Shown: positions 38,242 through 47,052 of the stretch, one piece after another
How the letters are laid out: each line of letters opens with the position of its first letter
Numbering within the stretch: position 1 is the stretch's first letter
Source of the DNA: Marinobacter szutsaonensis
GTDB taxonomy: Bacteria; Pseudomonadota; Gammaproteobacteria; Pseudomonadales; Oleiphilaceae
Direction: 5' to 3'
NCBI RefSeq assembly: GCF_039523335.1
Contig: NZ_BAAAFC010000001.1
Span: forward strand, 434,001-498,000
DNA length: 64,000 bases
The notes under the pieces: generated by a model
The model's input: only the letters and a program-made list of their open reading frames with translations
Database searches by the model: none
Told to the model about the DNA's origin: nothing
Made by a program: the position numbers and the translations under genes

Positions 38242-39726
38242 CTAAATCACAAACAGGCCAACAAAGTCAGCAACGGGTGTTTGTTCAAGCCGCCGCTGAT
38301 CCTTACACAAACTGAAAATCCGCTCACACTGCTGCCCCGGAAACCGCGTCGCCAGGTTGGCCCGGAATTTCTCCTCCAGCAGCGGAATCCCATCTTCCCG
38401 CCGGCGCCGATGGCCAATCGGGTACTCAACGGCCACCTTGTCGGTACTGGAACCATCCTTGAAGAATACCTGTACCGCGTTGGCGATGGAGCGCTTCTCG
38501 GGTTCCAGATATTCGCGGGTGTAGCGAGGGTCTTCCACCACTTCCATCTTGTCCCGCAGCTCGTCGATGATCGGGTGTGCATCGTGGAAGCTGTCCTCGT
38601 AGTGCTCTGCCGTCAGGCTCCCGAAGATCAGCGGTACCGCCGTCATGTACTGGAGGCAGTGATCCCGGTCCGCCGGGTTGGCCAGGTTGCCCACCTTCGA
38701 GATGATGCGGATCGCCGATTCGTGGGTGGTGATGACGATCCTGTCGATCTCGTCCAGTCGGTCTTTTACATCCGGATGCAGGGTAACCGCCGCTTCGGCT
38801 GCGGTCTGGGCGTGGAATTCCGCCGGGAAGGAAATCTTGAACAGGATGTTCTCCATCACGTAGGAGCCGAACTCCTGTGGCAGGGAGAACTGCCGCTCCT
38901 CCTCGGGCTTGAGCTTCTGGTCCTTGTTGGTCTTGCTGAACAGGACGTCGTAGAAACCCCATTGGGGGGCGGTCAGTACGCCCGGAATACCCATCTCTCC
39001 ACGCATGGCGATATCGGCAAGCCGGACCGCGCGGGAGCTGGCATCCCCTGCCGCCCAGGATTTCCGAGAGCCGGCATTGGGAGCATGGCGATAGGTCCTG
39101 AGTGCCTGACCGTCGACCCAGGCATGGGACAGGGCCGACAGCAGCTGTTCGCGGTTGGCACCCATGAGTTTTGCCGCCACTGCGGTTGAAGCAACTTTCA
39201 CCAGCACCACGTGGTCCAGCCCCACCCGGTTGAACGAGTTCTCCAGCGCCAGCACGCCCTGGATTTCATGGGCCATGATCATGGCTTCCAGCACGTCCTT
39301 CATCACAAACGGCGCTTTGCCCTCGGCCAGCCGTTTCTGGGACAGATAATCCGCAACTGCGAGGATCGCCCCCAGGTTATCGGATGGATGACCCCACTCC
39401 GCGGCCAGCCAGGTGTCGTTGTAGTCGAGCCAGCGGACGATGCAGCCGATGTCCCAGGCGGCTTTCACCGGGTCCAGCCGGAACTGGGTGCCTGGCACCC
39501 GGGCGCCATGGGGAACAACGGTACCCTCGGCGATCGGGCCAAGATGCTTTGTGCATTCGGGAAAACGCAAGGCCAGCAGGCCACAGCCGAGAGTGTCGAT
39601 GAGACAGTTGCGGGCCGTATCCCAGGCCTCGTCGCTGTCGATCTCATAGTTCAGGACATAATCCGCGATTTTCTGGAGTACCTCGTCATAATCCGGACGG
39701 ACATTGACGTCGAACGTTGCAGACAT
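38242..39726 (-). CDS. prpD: 2-methylcitrate dehydratase PrpD
   Basis: A 494-residue MmgE/PrpD-family enzyme. In the methylcitrate cycle it acts on 2-methylcitrate, and its family often also has some aconitase activity. Conserved segments include [23 protein letters not shown] near residue 110, [13 protein letters not shown] and a C-terminal region with [17 protein letters not shown] 39726 is preferred over the longer frame at 39762: [17 protein letters not shown] is the usual family start and AGGAGGCAGCAGC lies upstream. It is last in the operon. Since AcnD and PrpF already convert methylcitrate, PrpD here may serve as a parallel dehydratase, as in acnD/prpF-type loci. Confidence 0.95.
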   Translation of the reverse strand: MSATFDVNVRPDYDEVLQKIADYVLNYEIDSDEAWDTARNCLIDTLGCGLLALRFPECTKHLGPIAEGTVVPHGARVPGTQFRLDPVKAAWDIGCIVRWLDYNDTWLAAEWGHPSDNLGAILAVADYLSQKRLAEGKAPFVMKDVLEAMIMAHEIQGVLALENSFNRVGLDHVVLVKVASTAVAAKLMGANREQLLSALSHAWVDGQALRTYRHAPNAGSRKSWAAGDASSRAVRLADIAMRGEMGIPGVLTAPQWGFYDVLFSKTNKDQKLKPEEERQFSLPQEFGSYVMENILFKISFPAEFHAQTAAEAAVTLHPDVKDRLDEIDRIVITTHESAIRIISKVGNLANPADRDHCLQYMTAVPLIFGSLTAEHYEDSFHDAHPIIDELRDKMEVVEDPRYTREYLEPEKRSIANAVQVFFKDGSSTDKVAVEYPIGHRRRREDGIPLLEEKFRANLATRFPGQQCERIFSLCKDQRRLEQTPVADFVGLFVI

Positions 39727-39768
39727 GCTGCTGCCTCCTTTCCTGATTGCTTTCCCGGGCAAATAAAA

Positions 39769-39826
39769 ATGCCCCCGGCCGTTTACCCTCTACCTGAAAG
39801 ATAGACGGTATACAGCCCGGGGGCAT
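39769..39826. repeat. Inverted repeat in the prpF-prpD spacer
   Basis: ATGCCCCCGG (39769-39778) and CCGGGGGCAT (39817-39826) form a 10-bp stem with a 38-base loop. It differs from the 30-nt palindromes of the other spacers of the operon. It might attenuate transcription into prpD or stabilise mRNA. Confidence 0.55.
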
Positions 39827-39842
39827 TGTCGGTTCATCGGGT

Positions 39843-41027
39843 TCAGCTCGGGAACGAATCCCCCGGCACCCTCACCCAACCTTCCATCAGAATACGAGCA
39901 CTGCGGCTCATGATGGCCTTGGTGGCGGTCCACTGACCATTCACTTCCTTCGCCTCGGCGCCCACGCGCAGGGTTCCGGAGGGATGACCGAAGGTGACGT
40001 GGGCACGGTCGCCGCCACCGGCCGCCAGGTTGACCAGTGTGCCCGGAACGGCCGATGCCGTCGCAATCGCTACCGCCGCGGTGCCCATCATGGCGTGATG
40101 GAGCTTGCCCATGGACAGGGCGCGCACCAGTACGTCGATGTCACTGGCGGTGATTTGCTTGCCGCTGGAAGCCACGTAGTCCACCGGTTTCGCGACGAAG
40201 GCGACCTTCGGCGTGTGCTGACGGTTGGCCGCCTCACTCACATCCTGGATCAGGCCCATTTTTACCGCGCCGTGGGCACGGATGGTCTCGAACATCTCCA
40301 GCGCCTTTGGATCGCTGTTGATGTCGTCTTGCAGCTCGGTACCCTTGTAATCAATATCTTCGGCATTGATGAAGATGGTCGGGATGCCGGCATTGATCAT
40401 CGTGGCCTTGAGGGTGCCCACACCCGGCACTTCCAGATCATCCACCACATTGCCGGTGGGGAACATGGCACCGTCGCCGTCGGCCGGGTCCATGAATTCG
40501 ATCTGGACTTCGGCTGCCGGGAAGGTGACCCCGTCCAGCTCGAAATCGCCGGTTTCCTGGACTTCACCGTTGGTGATGGGGATGTGGGCGACGATGGTTT
40601 TCTTGATATTGGCCTGCCAGATGCGGACGGTGCAGATGCCGTTCTCGGGAATCCGCTCCTTCGCCACGAAGCCGCCGTTGATGGCAAACGCGCCCACGGC
40701 GGCCGTCAGGTTGCCGCAGTTGCCGCTCCAGTCCACGAATGGTTTGTCGATGGAGACCTGGCCGAACAGGTAGTCGACGTCGTGGTCGGGCTGGGTGGGC
40801 GCAGCCAGGATGACAGTCTTGCTGGTGCTGGAGGTGGCGCCGCCCATGCCGTCGGTTTGCTTCTGGTAGGGGTCGGGGCTGCCGATTACCCGCAGCAGGA
40901 GCTTGTCCCGGGCTTCACCGGGAACCTGGGCTGCTTCGGGCAGGTCCTGCAGGCGGAAGAAGACGCCTTTGCTGGTGCCGCCACGCATGTAGGTGGCGGG
41001 GACTTTGATTTGGGGAGCATGGGTCAT
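39843..41027 (-). CDS. prpF: 2-methylaconitate isomerase PrpF
   Basis: A 394-residue PrpF, the isomerase that converts the trans-2-methylaconitate made by AcnD into the cis form. The N-terminal YMRGGTSKGVFF is the PrpF signature and SGNCGNLTAAVGAFA contains a catalytic-region Cys. ATG 41027 is chosen because MTHAPQIKVPATYMRGG is the usual family start; the longer frame from 41066 starts inside spacer sequence. It sits between acnD and prpD in the operon. A palindrome lies in the spacer before it. Confidence 0.95.
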   Translation of the reverse strand: MTHAPQIKVPATYMRGGTSKGVFFRLQDLPEAAQVPGEARDKLLLRVIGSPDPYQKQTDGMGGATSSTSKTVILAAPTQPDHDVDYLFGQVSIDKPFVDWSGNCGNLTAAVGAFAINGGFVAKERIPENGICTVRIWQANIKKTIVAHIPITNGEVQETGDFELDGVTFPAAEVQIEFMDPADGDGAMFPTGNVVDDLEVPGVGTLKATMINAGIPTIFINAEDIDYKGTELQDDINSDPKALEMFETIRAHGAVKMGLIQDVSEAANRQHTPKVAFVAKPVDYVASSGKQITASDIDVLVRALSMGKLHHAMMGTAAVAIATASAVPGTLVNLAAGGGDRAHVTFGHPSGTLRVGAEAKEVNGQWTATKAIMSRSARILMEGWVRVPGDSFPS

Positions 41028-41072
41028 GGTTTTGCTCTCTGTATTCGTGAAGATGGGGCTGGTCATGAAGTC

Positions 41073-41102
41073 GGGGTCTGATGAAAGCCTTCATCTGACC
41101 CC
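41073..41102. repeat. 30-nt palindrome, class GATGAA, acnD-prpF spacer
   Basis: Outer arms GGGGTCTGA and TCTGACCCC enclose GATGAA and TTCATC around AGCC. Arms of about 13 bases with one mismatch. Same class as 45014 and 45230. Confidence 0.85.
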
Positions 41103-41113
41103 TGCTTTGCGAC

Positions 41114-43711
41114 TCACGCCGCCCCTTCGGACTCCAAAAAGTCCTGCGCAAACCGCTGCAGCACGCCACCGGCCTTGTAGATGGACACTTCTTCCGCGGT
41201 ATCCAGTCGGCAGATCACGGGCACGTGTTCGGTGCTGCCGTTCTTGCGGTGGATGACCAGGGTCAGCTCGGCGCGGGGCGACGGGGTGCCTTCCACGTCG
41301 TAGGTCTCGGTGCCGTCGAGGGCCAGGGTCTTGCGGGTGGTGCCTTCCTCGAACTGCAGGGGCATCACGCCCATGCCGACCAGGTTGGTCCGGTGAATCC
41401 GCTCGAAACCTTCGGCCACGATCGCTTCCACGCCGGCCAGTGCAACGCCCTTGGCGGCCCAGTCACGGGAGGAACCCTGACCATAATCGGCGCCGGCTAC
41501 AATGATCAGCGGCTGCTTGCGCTCCATATAGGTCTCGATGGCTTCCCACATGCGGGTTACCTTGCCTTCCGGCTCGATGCGGGCCAGGGAGCCCTGCTTC
41601 ACATTGCCGTTTTCGTCCAGGACCATCTCGTTGAACAGTTTCGGGTTCGCGAAGGTGGCGCGCTGGGCGGTCAGGTGGTCACCACGGTGGGTGGCGTAGG
41701 AGTTGAAGTCCTCCTCCGGCAGGCCCATCTTGGCCAGATACTCACCAGCCGCGCTGCTGGCCAGAATCGCGTTGGAAGGCGACAGGTGGTCGGTGGTGAT
41801 GTTGTCCGGCAGTACCGCCAACGGGCGCATGCCCTTGAGAGATTTCTCGCCGGCCAGGGCACCTTCCCAGTATGGCGGGCGGCGGATGTAGGTACTCTGC
41901 GGGCGCCACTCATACAGCGGGCTGCTGGCGGCCTGGGCTTCCCTGGTGACGTCGAACATCGGAATGTAGGTCTGGCGGAACTGCTCCGGCTTGACCGACT
42001 GCTTCACGATGGCGTCGATTTCTTCGTCGCTCGGCCAGATATCCTTCAGGGTGATGGGGTTGCCATCCTGATCGTAACCCAGGGCGTCCTTCTCGATGTC
42101 GAAACGGATGGTGCCAGCAATGGCGTAAGCGACTACCAGAGGCGGTGACGCCAGGAACGCCTGCTTGGCGTACGGGTGAATCCGGCCATCAAAGTTCCGG
42201 TTGCCGGACAGGACCGCGGTGGAATACAGGTCCCGGTCGATGATTTCCTGCTGGATCTTCGGATCCAGGGCGCCACTCATGCCGTTACAGGTAGTGCAGG
42301 CAAAGGCCACCACACCAAAACCGAGGTTTTCCAGCTCCGGCAGCAGGTTGGCTTCTTCCAGGTACATCTTTACGGTCTTGGAACCCGGTGCCAGGGAGCT
42401 TTTCACCCACGGCTTGCGGGTCAGGCCCAGCTTGTTGGCGTTACGGGCAATCAGGCCAGCCGCCACCATGTTGCGCGGGTTCGAGGTGTTGGTACAGCTG
42501 GTGATGGCCGCGATGATCACCGCGCCATCCGGCATCTTGCCCTCTTCCAGCTCCCAGTCGCCGGCGATGCCGCGCTTGGTCAGTTCGGAAGTCGGCAGGT
42601 GCGCGTGCGGGTTGGACGGGCCAGCCAGGGTGCGGGTGACCTTGGACAGGTCGAACTTCAGCACCCGCTCATATTCTGCGTTCTTCAGACTGTCGGCCCA
42701 CAGACCGGTTTCCCTGGCGTATTTCTCTACCAGGGCAATCTGGTCGTCTTCGCGGCCGGTCAGCTTCAGGTAGTCGATGGTCTGGCCGTCAATATAGAAC
42801 ATCGCAGCGGTGGCGCCGTATTCCGGGGTCATGTTCGAGATGGTGGCACGATCGCCCACGGTCAGGCTGTCGGCACCCTCGCCATAGAATTCCAGGTAGG
42901 CACCAACCACCCGCTCCTTGCGCAGGAATTCGGTCAGCGCCAGCACCATGTCGGTACTGGTAATACCCGGCTGGAGCTTGCCGGTGAGTTCGACACCCAC
43001 GATATCCGGCAGGCGCATCATGGAAGCGCGGCCAAGCATGACACTTTCGGCTTCCAGGCCGCCCACGCCGACGGAAATTACGCCCAGGGCGTCAACCATG
43101 GGGGTGTGACTGTCGGTGCCGACACAGGTATCCGGGAAGGCCACACCGTCACGAGCCTGAACCACCGGAGACATCTTCTCCAGGTTGATCTGGTGCATGA
43201 TGCCGTTGCCCGGAGGGATCACGTCCACGTTCTTGAACGCGGTCTTGGTCCAGTTGATGAAGTGGAAACGGTCATCGTTGCGGCGGTCTTCGATCTGACG
43301 GTTCTTCTCGAAGGCGTCCTTCTCGAAACCGGCGTGCTCAACGGCCAGGGAGTGATCCACGATCAGCTGGGTGGGGACCACCGGGTTGACCTTGGCGGGA
43401 TCCCCGCCCTTCTCGGCGATGGCATCACGCAGGCCGGCCAGGTCCACCAGGGCGGTCTGACCGAGGATGTCGTGGCACACCACGCGGGCGGGATACCACG
43501 GGAAGTCCAGGTCCCGCTTGCGCTCGATCAGCTGCTTCAGGGAATCAGTCAGCACCGCCGGATCGCAGCGGCGAACCAGCTGCTCGGCCAGGATGCGGGA
43601 GGTGTACGGGAGTTTGTCGTAGGCGCCTGGCTGGATGTCTTCGACCGCCTGGCGGGTGTCGAAGTAGTCCAGGTCGGAGCCCGGGAGTTGTTTGCGGTAT
43701 TCAGTGTTCAT
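41114..43711 (-). CDS. acnD: Fe-S 2-methylcitrate dehydratase AcnD
   Basis: An 865-residue aconitase-family enzyme that dehydrates 2-methylcitrate with a [4Fe-4S] cluster. Cluster ligands are in ITSCTNTSNP and AFACTTCNGMSG. GTDSHTPMVDALG and PDTCVGTDSHT regions and the C-terminal GADYGQGSSRDWAAKGVALAG swivel-domain motif are present. The length suits AcnD. It lies between prpC and prpF, typical of the acnD/prpF arrangement. A 544-codon frame on the opposite strand is antisense to it and has no support. Confidence 0.96.
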   Translation of the reverse strand: MNTEYRKQLPGSDLDYFDTRQAVEDIQPGAYDKLPYTSRILAEQLVRRCDPAVLTDSLKQLIERKRDLDFPWYPARVVCHDILGQTALVDLAGLRDAIAEKGGDPAKVNPVVPTQLIVDHSLAVEHAGFEKDAFEKNRQIEDRRNDDRFHFINWTKTAFKNVDVIPPGNGIMHQINLEKMSPVVQARDGVAFPDTCVGTDSHTPMVDALGVISVGVGGLEAESVMLGRASMMRLPDIVGVELTGKLQPGITSTDMVLALTEFLRKERVVGAYLEFYGEGADSLTVGDRATISNMTPEYGATAAMFYIDGQTIDYLKLTGREDDQIALVEKYARETGLWADSLKNAEYERVLKFDLSKVTRTLAGPSNPHAHLPTSELTKRGIAGDWELEEGKMPDGAVIIAAITSCTNTSNPRNMVAAGLIARNANKLGLTRKPWVKSSLAPGSKTVKMYLEEANLLPELENLGFGVVAFACTTCNGMSGALDPKIQQEIIDRDLYSTAVLSGNRNFDGRIHPYAKQAFLASPPLVVAYAIAGTIRFDIEKDALGYDQDGNPITLKDIWPSDEEIDAIVKQSVKPEQFRQTYIPMFDVTREAQAASSPLYEWRPQSTYIRRPPYWEGALAGEKSLKGMRPLAVLPDNITTDHLSPSNAILASSAAGEYLAKMGLPEEDFNSYATHRGDHLTAQRATFANPKLFNEMVLDENGNVKQGSLARIEPEGKVTRMWEAIETYMERKQPLIIVAGADYGQGSSRDWAAKGVALAGVEAIVAEGFERIHRTNLVGMGVMPLQFEEGTTRKTLALDGTETYDVEGTPSPRAELTLVIHRKNGSTEHVPVICRLDTAEEVSIYKAGGVLQRFAQDFLESEGAA

Positions 43712-43737
43712 GGTCGGCGGCTCAAATTTGTGAAGGT

Positions 43738-43767
43738 GGGGTCTGACCCCGTTCGGGGTCAGACCCC
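43738..43767. repeat. 30-nt palindrome, class CCCCG, prpC-acnD spacer (copy 1)
   Basis: GGGGTCTGACCCCG and CGGGGTCAGACCCC form a perfect stem of 14 bp around TT. It is the most symmetric copy. Same class as 43802 and 46225. Confidence 0.9.
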
Positions 43768-43801
43768 CTTAACCAGAATATGGGTGCTGGGGTCTGAAGT
43801 C

Positions 43802-43831
43802 GGGGTCTGACCCCGCATGGGGTCAGACCCC
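43802..43831. repeat. 30-nt palindrome, class CCCCG, prpC-acnD spacer (copy 2)
   Basis: GGGGTCTGACCCC and GGGGTCAGACCCC form 13-bp arms around GCAT. A half-site GGGGTCTGAAGT lies at 43789-43800 just before it. Confidence 0.9.
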
Positions 43832-43842
43832 ATTTTCACGTC

Positions 43843-44976
43843 TTAATCGCGCTGATCAATCGGCAGCCACTCAGCATGCTCCGGACCGGTATAGTCCGCG
43901 CTCGGGCGAATGATCCGGTTGTTAGCGCGCTGCTCTTTCACGTGGGCGGTCCAGCCGGACACCCGGGACATCACGAAGATCGGGGTGAACAGCTCGGTCG
44001 GGATGCCCATGAAGTGATAGGCGGAGGCGTGGAAGAAGTCGGCGTTACAGAACAGCTTCTTCTCGCGCCACATAACTTCCTCGCAGCGTACGGAAACCGG
44101 GTACAGCACGGTGTCGCCCACTTCCTCGGCCAGCTTCTCGGACCACTTTTTGATGATGGCGTTGCGCGGGTCGGATTCGCTGTAGACCGCGTGGCCGAAG
44201 CCCATGATCTTTTCCTTGCGCTCGAGCATGCCCATCAGGCCCTTCTCTGCCTCGTCCGGGGTCTGGAACTTCTGGATCAGTGCCATGGCGGCCTCGTTCG
44301 CACCACCGTGCAGCGGGCCACGCAGGGAACCGATGGCACCGGTCACGCAGCTGTGGATGTCAGACAGCGTTGAGGCACAGACGCGAGCGGTGAAGGTGGA
44401 AGCGTTGAACTCGTGCTCCGCATACAGGATCAGGGAGACGTTCATCACGCGCTCATGCAACTCACTCGGCTTCTTGCCGTGCAGCAGCTCCAGGAAGACA
44501 CCACCGATAGAGTCACTTTCGGTGTTGGCGGTCTCGATGCGGACGCCTTCGTGAACGAAACGGTACCAGTAGGTGATGATGGCCGGGAATACCGCCAGCA
44601 TTCGGTCGATCTTGTCGTCCTGCTCGCTGAAGTCCTGCTCGGTCTCCAGGTTACCCAGCATGGAACAGCCGGTACGCATCACATCCATCGGGTGTGCGTC
44701 CTTGGGGATCTGCTCGAGCACGGTTTTCAGCGCTTCGGGCAGTTCGCGCAGGCTCACGAGCTTCTTCTTGTAGGCATCCAGTTCCTGCTGGTTCGGCAGT
44801 TTGCCGCGCAGCAGCAGGTAGGCCACTTCCTCGAACTGGGCATTGTTGGCCAGATCGGTAATGTCGTAACCACGGTAGGTCAGGCCGGTACCGGACTTGC
44901 CTACGGTACACAGGGCAGTTTCACCGGCAACCTGGCCACGCAGGCCGGCGCCACCGAGTTTCTTTGCTTCAGCCAT
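43843..44976 (-). CDS. prpC: 2-methylcitrate synthase PrpC
   Basis: A 377-residue citrate-synthase-family enzyme joining propionyl-CoA and oxaloacetate. Active-site regions are GPLHGGANEAA, GFGHAVYSESDPR and CNADFFHASAYHFMGIP with the catalytic Asp. ATG 44976 has GGGAG at good distance. The open frame continues upstream to 45219 only because the 30-nt palindromes are free of stops in this frame; the extra 81 codons are spacer, not protein. It follows prpB and precedes acnD. Confidence 0.96.
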   Translation of the reverse strand: MAEAKKLGGAGLRGQVAGETALCTVGKSGTGLTYRGYDITDLANNAQFEEVAYLLLRGKLPNQQELDAYKKKLVSLRELPEALKTVLEQIPKDAHPMDVMRTGCSMLGNLETEQDFSEQDDKIDRMLAVFPAIITYWYRFVHEGVRIETANTESDSIGGVFLELLHGKKPSELHERVMNVSLILYAEHEFNASTFTARVCASTLSDIHSCVTGAIGSLRGPLHGGANEAAMALIQKFQTPDEAEKGLMGMLERKEKIMGFGHAVYSESDPRNAIIKKWSEKLAEEVGDTVLYPVSVRCEEVMWREKKLFCNADFFHASAYHFMGIPTELFTPIFVMSRVSGWTAHVKEQRANNRIIRPSADYTGPEHAEWLPIDQRD

Positions 44977-45013
44977 TGTTGTTCTCCCTCGTTCCAATCT
45001 TGATCTTGAAGAT

Positions 45014-45043
45014 GGGGTCAGATGAAGGCTTTCATCAGACCCC
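45014..45043. repeat. 30-nt palindrome, class GATGAA, prpB-prpC spacer (copy 1)
   Basis: GGGGTCAGATGAA and TTCATCAGACCCC arms around GGCT. Copies in this spacer begin 51, 70, 47 and 48 bases apart. Confidence 0.85.
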
Positions 45044-45064
45044 TTAAATTCAGGGGATTGCACT

Positions 45065-45094
45065 GGGGTCTGAAGAACACTTTCTTCTGACCCC
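45065..45094. repeat. 30-nt palindrome, class GAAGAA, prpB-prpC spacer (copy 2)
   Basis: GGGGTCTGAAGAA and TTCTTCTGACCCC-type arms around CACT. Same class as 45135 and 45182. Confidence 0.85.
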
Positions 45095-45134
45095 GTTTTC
45101 AGCCCAACCCCTTTATTCGTCGGTACCCAACTCT

Positions 45135-45164
45135 GGGGTCTGAAGAACTTGTTCTTCTGACCCC
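45135..45164. repeat. 30-nt palindrome, class GAAGAA, prpB-prpC spacer (copy 3)
   Basis: GGGGTCTGAAGAA and TTCTTCTGACCCC around CTTG. Confidence 0.85.
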
Positions 45165-45181
45165 TTTTTAGCGGGAAACCA

Positions 45182-45211
45182 GGGGACAGAAGAAGGCGCT
45201 CTTCAGACCCC
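45182..45211. repeat. 30-nt palindrome, degenerate class GAAGAA, prpB-prpC spacer (copy 4)
   Basis: GGGGACAGAAGAA and CTCTTCAGACCCC with mismatches. The length of 30 nt is kept although the arms have diverged. Confidence 0.75.
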
Positions 45212-45229
45212 TTGCTCAATTTCTAGGAT

Positions 45230-45259
45230 GGGGTCAGATGAAGGATTTCATCAGACCCC
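45230..45259. repeat. 30-nt palindrome, class GATGAA, prpB-prpC spacer (copy 5)
   Basis: GGGGTCAGATGAA and TTCATCAGACCCC around GGAT. It ends 12 bases before the prpB stop on the - strand. Confidence 0.85.
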
Positions 45260-45270
45260 GACGGTCGTCC

Positions 45271-46158
45271 TCAGCCTTTGCTCTGCTGAAACAGCTGGTC
45301 CAGTTTCTGCTCGAAGTCGTGGTAGTTCAGGAAATCGTACAGCTCCATCCGGGTCTGCATCAGGTCAACCACGTCTTTCTGGTCGCCCTTCTCCAGGATG
45401 TTCTGGTAAACGGTCAGGGCGGCCTTGTTCATGGCGCGGAAGGCGCTCAGTGGATACAGCACCATGCCGGCGCCGGCGTCGGCCAGCTCTTTCTTGTTGT
45501 AGAGCGGGGTTGCGCCGAATTCAGTGATGTTGGCCAGGATGGGCACATCCAGTGCCTCGGCGAAGGCCTTGTAGTCGTCCAGCTCATGGACCGCTTCGGC
45601 GAAGATGCCGTCGGCACCGGCTTCGATGCAGGCCTTGGCGCGATCGATCGCCGCTTCCAGACCTTCCTTCTGGAAGGCATCGGTACGGGCCATGATGAAG
45701 AAATCATCGTCTTCACGGGCGTCAACGGCAGCCTTGATGCGGTCGACCATTTCTTCCTTGGAGACAATCTCCTTGTTCGGGCGATGACCACAGCGCTTCT
45801 GCGCAACCTGATCCTCAATATGGACCGCGGCGGCGCCGGCACGTTCCATCTCGCGGATGGTACGGGCGATGTTGAACGCGCCACCCCAACCGGTATCGAT
45901 GTCCACCAGCAGCGGCAGCTCGGAAGCCGCGGTAATGCGGCGTACGTCTTCCACTACATCATTCATCGTAGTCATACCGAGATCCGGCAGGCCGTACGAA
46001 GCGTTGGCAACACCGCCGCCGGAGAGATAAATGGCCTGGTGGCCGACTTTCTCCGCCATCATCGCGGCGTAGGCATTGATGGTACCCACAATCTGCAGGG
46101 GCTGGTTGTCTTTCAGGGCCTTGCGGAAGCGGGCTCCCGGGGAGAGTTTGTTGGACAT
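45271..46158 (-). CDS. prpB: 2-methylisocitrate lyase PrpB
   Basis: A 295-residue member of the isocitrate lyase/PEP mutase family. It cleaves 2-methylisocitrate into pyruvate and succinate. [18 protein letters not shown] binds the metal and substrate, and [18 protein letters not shown] contains the catalytic Cys loop, KRCGH in place of the usual KKCGH. It starts the structural genes after prpR and is separated from prpC by a 294-bp spacer filled with palindromes. Confidence 0.96.
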   Translation of the reverse strand: MSNKLSPGARFRKALKDNQPLQIVGTINAYAAMMAEKVGHQAIYLSGGGVANASYGLPDLGMTTMNDVVEDVRRITAASELPLLVDIDTGWGGAFNIARTIREMERAGAAAVHIEDQVAQKRCGHRPNKEIVSKEEMVDRIKAAVDAREDDDFFIMARTDAFQKEGLEAAIDRAKACIEAGADGIFAEAVHELDDYKAFAEALDVPILANITEFGATPLYNKKELADAGAGMVLYPLSAFRAMNKAALTVYQNILEKGDQKDVVDLMQTRMELYDFLNYHDFEQKLDQLFQQSKG

Positions 46159-46224
46159 GGTGTTGGCCTCGTGTTGTTCGGAATTTTGATCTTCGGCTTA
46201 TTGTGAACTTGGGTCTTTGAAGTT

Positions 46225-46254
46225 GGGGTCTGACCCCGAACGGGGTCAGACCCC
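46225..46254. repeat. 30-nt palindrome, class CCCCG, prpR-prpB spacer
   Basis: GGGGTCTGACCCCG and CGGGGTCAGACCCC around AA form a 14-bp stem. It is ten bases from the prpR stop, where it could terminate or attenuate the transcript; TTTT follows on the + strand. Confidence 0.9.
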
Positions 46255-46263
46255 TTTTCAGCT

Positions 46264-46944
46264 TTAAATTGTCAGGACGCCTTCCTCGATCTTCTTCTCG
46301 ATGTTTATGCGAGCAGCATTAATGTGTCGTTTCATCAGGAATTCGGCGAGTTCACCATCCCTCTGGGCGATGGCCTCGACGATACGGCGGTGTTCGCGGA
46401 GCGCCAGGTGCGGGCGCCCGGCGGAAGTGCTCAGTCGATACCGGTACATCCGGACCATGTAGTAAAGGTCACCCAGCAGCATCTGGGCAAGCTTGGCGTT
46501 GCGGCTGCCGGTAGCAATTCTGTGGTGGAAATCGTAATCCCCTTCGGCCTGGTAATAGGCCTGGCCCTGGGCTTGCTCGATCATCTTCTCGTGGCTGTCC
46601 AGGGTCGCCTGCAGTTCGGCGATTTCCTCGTCGGTCATCCGTTCGGCAGCCTGGCGAGCCGCGAGCCCCTCCATCACCTCACGAATCCGGTACAGCTCCA
46701 GAAGTTCGGCGGCACTGACAGAAACCACCTTCACGCCCGCATGGGGACGGCGTACCAGAAGGCCGCGGGATTCCAGGCGGCCAAGAGCTTCCCGCAAGGG
46801 CCCGCGAGTCAGGTTGAACCGGGAGCAGAGCTCGACTTCACCGATCTTCTCCCCGGGAGCAAGCTCGCCCGTGACGATGGCCGTTTGTAAACAATCAAAC
46901 GCTTCGTCGGCTCGGGTCTGGGATTGGAGAGTAGCTTCAGCCAT
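46264..46944 (-). CDS. GntR/FCD-family transcriptional regulator of the prp operon
   Basis: A 226-residue GntR protein. The N-terminal winged helix includes FNLTRGPLREALGRLESRGLLV (about residues 38-60), and the C-terminal helical FCD domain carries several histidines (for example DYDFHHRIA) that bind a metal or ligand. It is upstream of prpB in the operon, the common place for a local propionate-catabolism regulator in this group. Three TTGT-AACA motifs precede it, so autoregulation is likely. Ligand, possibly 2-methylcitrate, is inference. Confidence 0.9.
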   Translation of the reverse strand: MAEATLQSQTRADEAFDCLQTAIVTGELAPGEKIGEVELCSRFNLTRGPLREALGRLESRGLLVRRPHAGVKVVSVSAAELLELYRIREVMEGLAARQAAERMTDEEIAELQATLDSHEKMIEQAQGQAYYQAEGDYDFHHRIATGSRNAKLAQMLLGDLYYMVRMYRYRLSTSAGRPHLALREHRRIVEAIAQRDGELAEFLMKRHINAARINIEKKIEEGVLTI

Positions 46945-46947
46945 GGC

Positions 46948-46957
46948 TTGTCAACAA
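46948..46957. promoter_or_regulatory. Possible GntR operator 1
   Basis: TTGTCAACAA, a palindromic FCD/GntR-type half-site pair, begins four bases before the prpR start codon. Confidence 0.55.
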
Positions 46958-46999
46958 TAGTTACTGGAATGAGCATAAATTTACGCCCAGAGCCATTTA

Positions 47000-47009
47000 T
47001 TGTCAACAA
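47000..47009. promoter_or_regulatory. Possible GntR operator 2
   Basis: TTGTCAACAA repeats exactly the 46948 motif, 52 bases upstream of it, in the 108-bp spacer before prpR. Confidence 0.6.
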
Positions 47010-47031
47010 AATACCCAAGGCCGAAGCTCGA

Positions 47032-47040
47032 TTGTTAACA
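47032..47040. promoter_or_regulatory. Possible GntR operator 3
   Basis: TTGTTAACA, a one-base variant of the same motif, lies 13 bases from the opgD-like gene stop. Confidence 0.4.
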
Positions 47041-47052
47041 TATCTCTGAATT

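Noticed and set aside
38281..41081. Long + strand frames of 302 and 365 codons
   Set aside because: They are antisense to prpD and prpF and have no ribosome binding site or recognisable family.
42176..43810. A 544-codon frame on the + strand
   Set aside because: It is antisense to acnD, a clear enzyme gene; its translation is rich in Gly/His/Val without any domain, as expected for the reverse strand of a GC-rich gene.
44977..45219. N-terminal extension of PrpC
   Set aside because: It is made of translated palindromes and spacer; the normal citrate-synthase start with a ribosome binding site is at 44976.
45014..45259. CRISPR array, because of five 30-nt repeats at 47-70-base intervals
   Set aside because: The units are full palindromes with variable cores, the spacers are short and irregular, the units also occur singly in other spacers, and no cas gene is present.
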